Source: Enoplosus armatus (lineage: Eukaryota > Chordata > Actinopteri > Centrarchiformes > Enoplosidae). From it: a DNA stretch of 64,000 nucleotides. Within the stretch, counting starts at the first letter, position 1. Every line of letters starts with the position of its first letter. Below the pieces are notes generated by a model. The model saw only the letters and a program-made list of their open reading frames with translations. It did not search any database and had not been told where the DNA came from. Shown in pieces: positions 12,650 to 23,667 of this stretch. The DNA is taken from NCBI RefSeq assembly GCF_043641665.1, contig NC_092181.1, positions 7,309,918 to 7,373,917 of the forward strand, written 5' to 3'. A program made the translations under genes and the position numbers.

Positions 12650-13854
12650 TGTAATGTGACGCCTGTTTCTGATTGGCTGAGGAGAAAATGGCGACTTTCC
12701 CCTTTACTCTTAAATAGATAAGTTTTGAATTGGATAAATACAGCATAATATATGATATCCATTATAATATAAAATATGAAATATACAAACAATGCTATTG
12801 TTAAATATTAAATTCATATTAATTACCGGTATAATATGTGAATTGATGTGGGTTGATAAACCAAAGGCAAAAATAGGTTACCTTAAAGTGAAGTGTTTGG
12901 CCCCTTGGGGTCAGCAGAACAAGCTGGAACACACTGACATCAGTGTAAGAGTGAGACTGTGTGAACGCGGGTTTAAACATATTTGCGCAAACATACATTT
13001 GGTATATTCTCGGAGAATTGCCCTCAGCTTGTGTACACAAAGTTAGTGTTGGCAGTCATATGTTACGTCGGTGTTCCAGAGGCAGGTATTTTGAACTAGG
13101 CGGCGCTGTTCAGGCAGCTGGTCGAGAGAGTGGCGTTCGCGGGGATGGAGTAGGAGTGTAGCGGCTTAGCATAACTGATGTTTTTGGGACTTTATTCCCT
13201 CTCAAGCCCGCGTCGCAAAAAGTTGCCTTTTTACGTTCCCACCAGACACAGAACAACATCAGCAGTCATTCGGAGTCATGTCTACTAGTCACCTAAGAAA
13301 TGTTAAGTCCAACATTCGCTCTTCCTTTAGCTCTGTTTCGGTCTCCACTGGAGGGCCACCGTGGTGTAACATCCTTGAAAGGAAACGTCGCGTGCAGGAG
13401 AGGCAGTACACTATTGCTTTTGGAAGTTTGCATATATAAGTATATAAGTAATACTGACTATGAATGTGGAAGTCACATTTCCAGGACTTTCATGCTAACT
13501 TCCAAAACCAGTCATTTCACTTCCAGAACCAGTGTGAAAGTTTTGCATTCATTATTCATTGTGTAGCATGACATATTGATTTTGAGAGTTTTTATCTCTC
13601 AGTAGAATTTATTTGACAGGAAACCTATATGTATCTGTCGGTATGCTATTGTTTTGTAAGTCTGCCTATTAGTTTAGGAATTTTTTTTTTTAAATGTCAC
13701 AAACAAGGATCCCAGCCTCTCCTCTTTATTATGTTATTTGGCTCAATCCTGCTTAGCTTAATCTTGTACACTTGCTTGTGAGCTACAAGTCCCATACAAT
13801 TAAGACTAGGGGAAGGGTTAGCAAGGGTCAACAAAACAACCATTCAAAAAAAGA
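12650..13854. other. intergenic, no gene seen
   Basis: AT-rich after the poly-G, with a moderately CpG-containing stretch at about 13060-13240. No exon supported. Confidence 0.5.
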
Positions 13855-16800
13855 CATTTCACAGAAAACAACATTTCAGAAAACACAACACTACACACTA
13901 CACATACATTACCTAAAACACAACAATTCACAAAACACAATTCACTAAACATTTAGCAAAACATGACATTTCACAAAACACATCAGCAATAAACACTAAA
14001 CAAAACACCACTTCACAAAAAGAAAACATTTAAAAAAAACATCAGTATTTCACTAAAGAAAACAATATTTCACAAAACGACATTTCACAAAACACAACAA
14101 TGTTTCACAAAACGACATTACACAAACACATTTCAAAAAACAACATTTCAGAAACACAACAAGATTTCTCAAACACATCAACATTTCACTAAACATAACA
14201 GCATTTCACAATAACAAAAGAACATTTCATAAAACGACAGTTTCCAAAACACATTACCCAAAACATGACATTTCACAAAACATTTAATAAAACACATTTC
14301 AGAGACACAAACTTTAGCAAATCAACATTTCACAAAACAATGGCATTTCACAAAATACACAGATTTCACAAAACATATTTCAAAAAACATTTCAGAGACA
14401 CAAACTTTAGCAAAACACATTTCACGAAACACGTTTCACAAAACACAACGTTTCACAAAACATTTAACAAAACACGACGTTTCACAAAACATTTCACAAA
14501 ACACGACGTTTCACAAAACATTTCACATAACACGACGTTTCACAAAACACGATGTTTCACAAAACACGACGTTTACAAAACACGTTTCACAAAACATTTC
14601 ACAAAACACAACGTTTCATAAAACATGACGTTTCACAAAACATTTCACATAACACGACGTTTCACATAACACGACGTTTCACAAAACACGACATTTCACA
14701 AAACACAACGTTTCACAAAACGTTTCACAAAACACGATGTTTCACAAAACACGACATTTCACAAAACACAACGTTTCACAAAACATTTCACAAAACACGA
14801 CGTTTCATAAAGCACGATGTTTCACAAAACACGACGTTTCACAAAACATTTCACATAACACGACGTTTCACAAAACATTTCACATAACACGACATTTCAC
14901 AAAACACGACGTTTCACAAAACGTTTCACAAAACACGACGTTTCACAAAACACGGCATTTCACAAAACATTTCCCAAAACACATTTCACAAAACATTTCA
15001 CAAAACATTTCAGAAAACACGACATTTCACAAAACACGACATTTCACAAAACACGACGTTTCACAAAACGTTTTACAAAACACGACATTTCACAAAACAC
15101 GACGTTTCACAAAACACGACGTTTCACAAAACATTTCACAAAACACGACATTTCATAAAACACGATGTTTCACAAAACACGACGTTTCACAAAACATTTC
15201 ACAAAACATTTCACAAAACACATTTCACAAAACGTTTCACAAAACACGTTTCACAAAACATTTCACAAAACACAACGTTTCATAAAACACGACGTTTCAC
15301 AAAACATTTCACAAAACACGACGTTTCACAAAACATGACGTTTCACAAAACATTTCACAAAACACGACGTTTCATAAAACATTTCACATAACACGACATT
15401 TCACAAAACACGACGTTTCACAAAACGTTTCACAAAACACGACATTTCACAAAACATTTCACAAAACACGTTTCACAAAACATTTCACAAAACACATTTC
15501 ACAAAACATTTCACAAAACATTTCACAAAACACGACGTTTCACAAAATGTTTCACAAAACACGACATTTCACAAAACACGACATTTCACAAAACACGACG
15601 TTTCACAAAACATTTCACAAAACACGACGTTTCATAAAACACGATGTTTCACAAAACACGATGTTTCACAAAACATTTCACAAAACACGTTTCACAAAAC
15701 ATTTCACAAAACACATTTCACAAAACATTTCCCAAAACACATTTCACAAAACATTTCACAAAACATTTCACAAAACACGACGTTTCACAAAACGTTTCAC
15801 AAAACACGACATTTCACAAAACACGACGTTTCACAAAACATTTCACAAAACACGACGTTTCACAAAACGTTTCACAAAACACGACATTTCACAAAACACG
15901 ACATTTCACAAAACACGACGTTTCACAAAACGTTTTACAAAACACGACATTTCACAAAACACGACGTTTCACAAAACATGACGTTTCACAAAACATTTCA
16001 CAAAACACGACGTTTCATAAAACACGATGTTTCACAAAACACGACGTTTCACAAAACATTTCACAAAACACGTTTCACAAAACATTTCACAAAACACATT
16101 TCACAAAACACGTTTCACAAAACATTTCACAAAACACAACGTTTCATAAAACACGACGTTTCACAAAACATTTCACAAAACACGACGTTTCACAAAACAT
16201 GACGTTTCACAAAACATTTCACAAAACACGACGTTTCATAAAACATTTCACATAACACATTTCACAAAACACGACGTTTCACAAAACGTTTCACAAAACA
16301 CGACATTTCACAAAACATTTCACAAAACACGTTTCACAAAACATTTCCCAAAACACATTTCACAAAACATTTCACAAAACACGACGTTTCACAAAATGTT
16401 TCACAAAACACGACATTTCACAAAACACGACGTTTCACAAAACGTTTTACAAAACACGACATTTCACAAAACACGACGTTTCACAAAACACGACATTTCA
16501 CAAAACACGACGTTTCACAAAACATTTCACAAAACACGACGTTTCATAAAACACGATGTTTCACAAAACACGATGTTTCACAAAACATTTCACAAAACAC
16601 GTTTCACAAAACATTTCACAAAACACATTTCACAAAACATTTCACAAAACACGTTTCACAAAACACGTTTCACAAAACATTTCACAAAACACGTTTCATA
16701 AAACACGACGTTTCACAAAACATTTCACAAAACACGACATTTCACAAAACACGACATTTCACAAAACACGACGTTTCACAAAACATTTCACAAAACACGA

Positions 16801-17068
16801 CATTTCATAAAACACGATGTTTCACAAAACATGACATTTCACAAAACATTTCACAAAACACAACGTTTCACAAAACATTTCACAAAACACGACGTTTCAC
16901 AAAACACAGCGTTTCACAAAACATTTCACAAAACACGACGTTTCACAAAACACGTTTCACAAAACATTTCACAAAACAAGACGTTTCACAAAACACGACG
17001 TTTCACAAAACATTTCACAAAACACGATGTTTCACAAAACATTTCACAAAACAACTTTTCAGGAAACA
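13855..17068. repeat. 3.2-kb minisatellite, TTTCACAAAAC family
   Basis: Tandem array of TTTCACAAAAC followed by a variable spacer, giving 12-bp (A), 14-bp (ACG) and 17-bp (ACGACG and variants) units, roughly 200 copies by length. The core (about 14430-17050) is highly homogeneous. The left flank (13855-14430) is degenerate, with CAGAAAAC, CACTAAAC and TAGCAAAAC forms. Plus-strand frames stay open for up to about 200 codons in all three frames because the units contain few stops; the His/Thr/Lys/Phe-rich predicted proteins are artefacts. G occurs mostly inside CpG. Confidence 0.97.
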
Positions 17069-19437
17069 ACATTTAGCAGAACACAAGAACTCTTCAGAAA
17101 ACATATTGTAGCAATAATAGGTTTTCTATTTAAGGCAACATCAAAAGTATGGCCTAAATACAAATTCGTACAAAATGAAGTGGAGGAATGACCCTCAATT
17201 TGGCTATCAATATTTATAGTTTAATACGGGGCACCACCCTACAAAGGGAAAATGATAGCAAATTAATTCATTCAGTCTCAGTCTAAAAGGTTGCTATGGA
17301 GTTCTTGACTCTTGTACAGTGACCGTAATACTTCATACACACAAACTACATGATCACAACAACTGTACACATTCATGTCCCTCCAATGCATGTTACTAAC
17401 TTTATATCTTCCCCTGGAGTTTCTTTGTGCTTTGTCGTCTCGCAGGTTCCGGTGGATCGTGGTCCTGGTACGCTTCCCAGTAACCTGAGAGGTTATGATG
17501 ATAACATCTTCAGACACCCCCACTTGGTTGGATGTGATTCAGAGTTTCTTCAGTTCTAACTGTTGTTGTGTAAGAACCCAGGCGTTGAGTAGACTTCTCT
17601 CAGAATGTTTACTTTCAAAAGTTCAGTGCGGTTCAGGATACAGTTGAGACTCAAGCTTTCATAGTTCTATGCTCAGGCACGAAAGGCAAGGCCAAGAGCA
17701 GGTCTCCAGGTGAGCGGGCCTGTGGCGAGGCGGATCACGGTTTAGTGAGTCAGCATAAGAGCCAAGAGTAAGAGGTCAGAGTAAGAGCTGTAAGGTTGTC
17801 GGGGTAAGAAGCGCAACAGAGGGAAGAACAAGAGGGAGGAGAGCGATCTTTGGGATCTTCTTGGTTTGTAGTCTTCTGTAAAATTGCGGCGATGTCCAGG
17901 GTGAACGGCGCGACACTTCCCTCCACCTACCCAAGATCTATACTTTCTTAATGATTTTAGTTGTTTCAGTTTCTTTAATTGAGAATAAATGTAAGTAATT
18001 AAGTTCATCACATGTCTAATGCTTCCATTTTAAACGTTGGCTTACTCAGTTGTTAAAAGGAACCAAACACCTTGTATAAAGACAGTCATAGACAGTGTTA
18101 ATCCAGGTTAACCCTATAAATAGCTATTTATACATTTGATTCATAAACATATTTACCAGTTATGTCTGTATATATGCCTATGGGCACATATACAATAAAA
18201 TAAACCCTGTACATGTCAGTATTTCTTGTACCTCAGGAATGTGTCTTTACTCTCTCGGTCTCCCCCTGAGGGGAATCATCAACGATTGCTTAGTTTAGTT
18301 CAGTTGTGTTACAACAACAAATGACACATAAACTCACTCCATGCACACAGATCTCTACATGTATATGTGTATCTATATATGGGTATAGCAAATAAAACCA
18401 GTAAACTAAAATCAAAACATGTTGGTTCCTTATCTCTGAAAAGAGAGGGGGGGGGGGGTCACACAGAAGAGGGGGGCTAGCGGACACATCTGCACTCTGG
18501 GGAGATGTGAGACTTAACTTACATGTTCTTTCATTAAAAGCTATGGTCCATCAATGTGTATGTACTATTCCTGTGTCATCAGCTAAACCAGGAGACCGCC
18601 TCATCTTTGTCTTATCTGGACCAGTGAACATGTGTACCAGCATCAAAACCAGCATGAGATCCTGGACCAACGCGTCACATTCTCCCTGAAGGACAAATGA
18701 AACATCTCAGTCTCATCTCAAACATATCAATGATTTGTGATTTGACTAAAACTCACCTACCGTTCCCCGGCTCACACAGATATGGGACAGGTGTTACACC
18801 TTAAACATTCCCGGATATTACTGTCGGATTTCAAAGTAAAGGACGGCGTTCATTTCAGTTATTTGCGATTTAAGGAACAGAACAGTACGTGCTCAAAGAT
18901 GAAACAAAAGTTGTCATAGTCCTGCCTGAGATCCAGTTTTCCTTTCTGTTACCACAAAAGTCAGCTGATCGACTCCATTACAATGAACCCAAACCATTTT
19001 CCCCCCAATTCCACTTGTGATAGGCAGCTGACCAGGTTACACATTGTTCATGTATATAATACAGACACTGCTTGGTATGGTGGAGCAGCTTTAACAATGT
19101 TTGGGTGATTTTGGGGTCATATTGTGACAAAATATTTATCCAAATCTCTTGCATGGCATTTGGTTTGTCTTTTTAAGCTCATCAGGAAGAGCATTAGAAT
19201 GAACGATGCCTTTATTAGAAAGTGATTCTGATATTATGGTTATTAGAGGTTAAATCAACAAGTCATGAATGGGACCATATACTGTAAACAAATAATAAAA
19301 AGTGTGTGGATAACAGGATTTTCCAGTCTCTTCAAAAGCAAAGGGAAATATGCTGATTAGAGTGCACGTGTCTCACTTTATTGTTGTCAGAGTAAACAGC
19401 AGACATGGGAAAACAAAGATTTGTGTATGTAAATCAG
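17069..19437. other. intergenic, no gene seen
   Basis: Between the minisatellite and the presumed slc24a3 3' end. No exon-like frame or recognised repeat, only a short G run near 18449-18458 and AT-rich stretches. Confidence 0.5.
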
Positions 19438-19443
19438 TTTATT
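19438..19443 (-). terminator. candidate poly(A) signal AATAAA
   Basis: Canonical hexamer on the transcript strand about 2.46 kb after the slc24a3 stop. Another AATAAA lies 60 nt further on (19383-19378), and ATTAAA variants occur nearer the stop. Position is plausible; use is unproven. Confidence 0.3.
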
Positions 19444-20748
19444 GCAAGAAGACCACTGGGAACAAGCCCGACACCCTCACCCCTCTCTGGCTCTGAGCTC
19501 TGGCCAGAGGTCCTCGTCAACAAAAATGAGGATTTACAAACAATTCAAAAGACATGAGCATCAAACCACATTGATTAGCTGAAAACTAACTGTTGTAGGC
19601 CTACATTCTAAATACTGTATATATCTCAAATATAACTGCTCATCGGAAGTTACTCCAACATCATTTATAATAGCATATCCCTCTGATATGTACAGCATAA
19701 TCAAGACAGTGCCTTTTAGATCTTGGAAATACATTAAAATTACACACAAAATAATCTGAATTATGAAAGAGGCATGCAAACCGACCAGTATTTGTCTCTA
19801 TGTAGCCTACCTGAAAATATACCCACATCACTTCCTAAAATAAGCGTAAAATAACAGCCATCTTGGAAGATGTAACGCAGCTCCACAGCGCCCTCTTGTG
19901 GCTGCAGGAGGAGCGTCAACACCTACAGAGGATGCTTTTAATTTATCAGCAACTCTATTATTAACCAGAGAATTCTCAGTAGGAATCCTTCAGGGTAAAA
20001 AAATGAAATAAAAATACACATCTTCTACGTTTCGTTTGAACACATGCTGAGACAGAGTGGCAATACTGTTGACGAAGGTGTTTCTTTGGCTCAAGTGCAA
20101 GCAGGAGAATGGCCACAAGCGTTGGTTTTGAAGCTTCAAATACAAGGGGGATGGCACGAGAGTCCGAGCACTGTGTTTAAGAAACAATATGTTGTGAAAG
20201 TTCGTAGGAGGGTGTGTGCCGTCAGTACGCTATTCCTTTTTTCTTTTTGTTTTTTTTAAATCTGAAAGTGAATTTTGTTACGTCCACGACTCAATACACT
20301 AATTCAACATGCAAGGGGGTCCGCCAACAGCCTCCACCCATGTTAGGACCAGTGATCGAGATCGCGTGTTCAGTCAGTCCATCTCACCGAATCATCTCCA
20401 CGGCAACTCGTCAAAAAAACAACAACCCCACACTGTGTTTGTACCAATATACAAATGTTGCAACGTCTTTCCAAACTATACAAAACTTATAAATTATAAA
20501 GTTCTATTCTTAAATATAAACAACATCAAGTCAGTTTCCAGTACTTAGATTATATATTAGGTATAGTACATTGTACAGCTCCGTCGTCAGAGAGCGGAGG
20601 GCGTTCCATTTAATACACTGTACATGATCCAAAGGGCCGAAACTGGTGGTTAGACATGATCTTTGAATAAATTAATTCATAAATAAATCATGATTATGTC
20701 TTCCCAGTAACAGTGGTGTCCTTGGTTCCCCTCCAGACTGTGACATAC

Positions 20749-20792
20749 ACACACGCACACACACGCACACACGCACACACACACACACACAC
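20749..20792. repeat. (CA)n microsatellite with CACG interruptions
   Basis: About 44 bp of CA repeat with several CG interruptions, in the presumed slc24a3 3' UTR (read as TG/GT on the transcript). Confidence 0.85.
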
Positions 20793-21691
20793 ACTGTGCA
20801 CTCGAGCTGACTCCTAAGTCCAAATCTACGACCTTACTCCTATTCTAAAAATACTTTCGGCTTTAAGAAGTAACAATGTTATACTCGACTCGGAGACTAA
20901 AAACTAATTCTTTAATATCATACAAGAGGTCTACTGTCTAGAGGGAACTTTAAATTCAGTAGTTACATGTTTAGAGTACCTGCAGAGGCTTTGCAATGAC
21001 AGTATAACATCTCTAATCAATAAAGTGACAGTGCTGGATGTCAGTTCCAGGGAGATCCCTTCCCTATGTGGCTTTAATGAAAGGAAAATAAAGGCCACAT
21101 CTACACGGATGTGCCTGTAGAGAGGCGGAGGAACGAACAAGAGTAGCCTCTACGTGAAAAGTGTTAAATATGTAGACTCTCAGTGCAAAGCTAGAGTTGA
21201 CTGGTGGCTAGTACAGCATGCTATGTTGGCTGGTACTCAGCACGGGAGACACGTTGAAGCTTTTTGAGCGCATTACTGGCAGAACAGTGTCACTGTCATC
21301 GGATCATTCAGTTTTGCAGGGCTGATCCAGTTGTGCATAAGAGAATCCCATATATCAGCTAATATTAGAACTTATATAATCCTCAAATATATACAGAAAA
21401 AGCCAGTTTTTTTGTTTTTTTTTTACTTAAAAATACCTTAATCGTGTGCTTATATCCAAACTTGTACAAAGAGTAACAAACAATCCAGCTCAAAATCGCT
21501 GTTAGCGCAGGATTTCTCTCTTCCGGCCAGTCAGTCAGTCAGTTACAGTAGCAGCGTCTTCACCAACAGTAGCCTAACTGTTGGTGTTAATACAGTTAAG
21601 TTCACTCCAGCCAACCTTTCGGTTCATTGGACGATTGGCAGCAATCTCTGCTGCTGGGACGCTCTCTTCACGCCTCCTGTCCGGTCCCAAA

Positions 21692-21721
21692 CCCCCCCCC
21701 CCCCCCACCCCCCCCCCCCCC
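21692..21721. repeat. C15-A-C14 tract (G-rich on slc24a3 transcript strand)
   Basis: Two long C runs separated by one A on the plus strand. On the minus strand this is G14-T-G15, starting about 185 nt after the slc24a3 stop, so a possible RNA quadruplex in the 3' UTR. Confidence 0.85.
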
Positions 21722-21905
21722 TAAAACGTCCGGTGTCTTCTGTCTTGTGTGTATTGCACCAAAGATAAATCATAGAGAGCTCTATTTTCCTAGTTGAAAA
21801 AATAAAAGGTAGGACTTGGTTCCAAGGCGCGGAGAAAGTGGAAGCCAGATGAGCTTTCCTCCACTGACCAGAGGAAGAAAAAGGAGAGGAGGAAGAGGAG
21901 GGAGG

Positions 21906-22058
21906 TCAGTGGATGTCTCTGCACATAGGAAGGTTGACGAAGATGAAGACGTTGAACTCGATGAGGATGGAGATGCACAGAAAGATGGCATACAAGACAA
22001 GGCAGGCCAAGCCCAGTCGCCAGTCCAGAGTCCACTTGTTCAAATGGACACCGAGAAC
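21906..22058 (-). CDS. slc24a3: slc24a3 exon 17 coding part (C-terminus and stop)
   Basis: 153 nt: 50 codons plus TGA at 21908-21906, acceptor cctgcag. It encodes [40 protein letters not shown] and [10 protein letters not shown]. The last two spans and the ending EFNVFxFVNLPMC are specific to the NCKX3/4 branch. The exon continues into the 3' UTR. Confidence 0.96.
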   Translation of the reverse strand, partial: VLGVHLNKWTLDWRLGLACLVLYAIFLCISILIEFNVFIFVNLPMCRDIH

Positions 22059-23626
22059 CTGCAGGCAGGAGAGAAGGGATCAGAGAACTCGCCACTGCAG
22101 TGCAAAACAAACAGGGGAGGAGGGTAGCACATGGGGGTTGTAGTGAAATATTGAGAGATTAGCAAAATTGTATTTGAACCACTTTTGAAGTGGAGGGAGG
22201 CCACCGAGGTCATGGTTGGACTCGAGGGTGTAGGTTTGGTAGGGAGTTGGTAGGGACACAAGGACGGGGTGGATTATGGAAAAGGGGGCAGGTACATGAG
22301 AGGATATAGTATGGATCATTTGGTGCGTTGGTTTGCTGATAACTGCTAAAAGTAAAAGAAAATCAAAAATTTCTATCTAACATGGTCATCTCTTTACCGC
22401 AAAAATGCACGAAATAACGGCGGTAGCTCTATTCAAAAGACACTAATGAAGCAAAGACTGAGAGGTAGCTCGACATGACGTACTCCTCTCCTCTGCAGCA
22501 TATATCCAAACACACCCCTTTCATAATGGCCGTGTACTTAAAGGTAACTTGTGAGACTACAAGCTAGTAAACGTGAAGGAAAACAATGCTGCATTCAAAA
22601 TACTTCAAAAATCGGAGGAAATGCACTCAACATGTTTGTTCGACCTCAACAGACAAGACACACATAATGAGCTTTGCCGAGCAACACTGGATGTAAACAT
22701 AACCTTTGTTTGTTTACAAGAAAACCTCCACAGGGCGCCTTTAAGGTGCCAGTGTGCCACGCCTGCTGCCACAGCGCTGAAAGCTATGCTGCTGCGTTAC
22801 ATAAACCCCACCCCAACCCCAGCATCCACCTGTCGGCTCTGAGACTTCGTTACTGAGTTACCCCCCCCCCAACTCCCTGCTTTGCTAAGCTTAGTGTTTC
22901 CTGATTCAGTAAGTTCTGAAAGTGTGGTACTCACTGTGAAGAATACTGAGGCTAGCAGGAGTCCAACGGAGAATATGAGTCCTCTGCTGTTAAGATAGAT
23001 CTGCGGAGACAAACATGGACATATACTGTCAGGCCTTAAAATGTAGCTTTTTAAAACAGCAGGTCAAAACAAAAGACTTGTATTACACCTATTCCAAAAG
23101 TTCTTTCCCCGTGTGGAGAGTGATCAGCCGGCCCATTAACACTTCAGACCCTCTCACTGTAAGGTGATAAACTGCAGTGGCCCATGAATACTGTGTGGGT
23201 GTGTTTGCGTGAAAGACTGATCTTAAACTCCATCGCTGCTCTGCGCTGAATATTACAGACTATCGTTCCCCCGTCCTTCATGAGCCCAGCTCCGTTCTAT
23301 TCCGGTCCGAGTCCGGCAGAGACTCCCCTGGCTGAGCCGAGAAAGCACTCACGTTGGAGCCGTAGTCGATGCAGAGGGTTTGTAGGGTCCAGGGCAGGCC
23401 CAGGCCCACCAGGATGTCAAACACATTACTGCCTATGGAGTTGGAGATGGCCATGTCTCCCAGACCTGAGGCAAGGAGAGCAACGTTGTCAAGGTCTGTA
23501 TGCAGTCGGGAGACGAGCCAGTTATGACAAGCAATGTTCCGCTGTGTAACACCTCCCCTTCTCTTAACAGCATTTTGTGCTTTGTTTCACTCAACACGAC
23601 AGAAATATTGATTTCAACAGTTTATT

Positions 23627-23667
<41 letters not shown>

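Larger units (their letters stand above)
19438..21905 (-). other. slc24a3: probable 3' UTR of slc24a3
   Basis: Sequence after the stop codon with no coding pattern on either strand. On the transcript strand it carries a long G tract (21721-21692) and a (TG)n-like stretch near 20792-20750. Candidate poly(A) signals on the minus strand are ATTAAA at 20916-20911 and 20614-20609, and AATAAA at 19443-19438 and 19383-19378. Which one is used cannot be told from sequence, so the left end is a guess. Short open frames here are unsupported. Confidence 0.4.

Noticed and set aside
13855..17068. CRISPR-like or phage-like repeat array
   Set aside because: Units are contiguous, short and variable in length, without unique spacers, in a vertebrate setting.
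14265..17076. Seven long overlapping plus-strand frames rich in Phe/His/Lys/Thr
   Set aside because: All are readings of the minisatellite in different frames. The unit has few stops, so every frame stays open; there is no start context, domain or codon bias.
20044..20548. Short plus-strand frames in the presumed 3' UTR
   Set aside because: Small, overlapping, no motif, antisense to the slc24a3 3' UTR.
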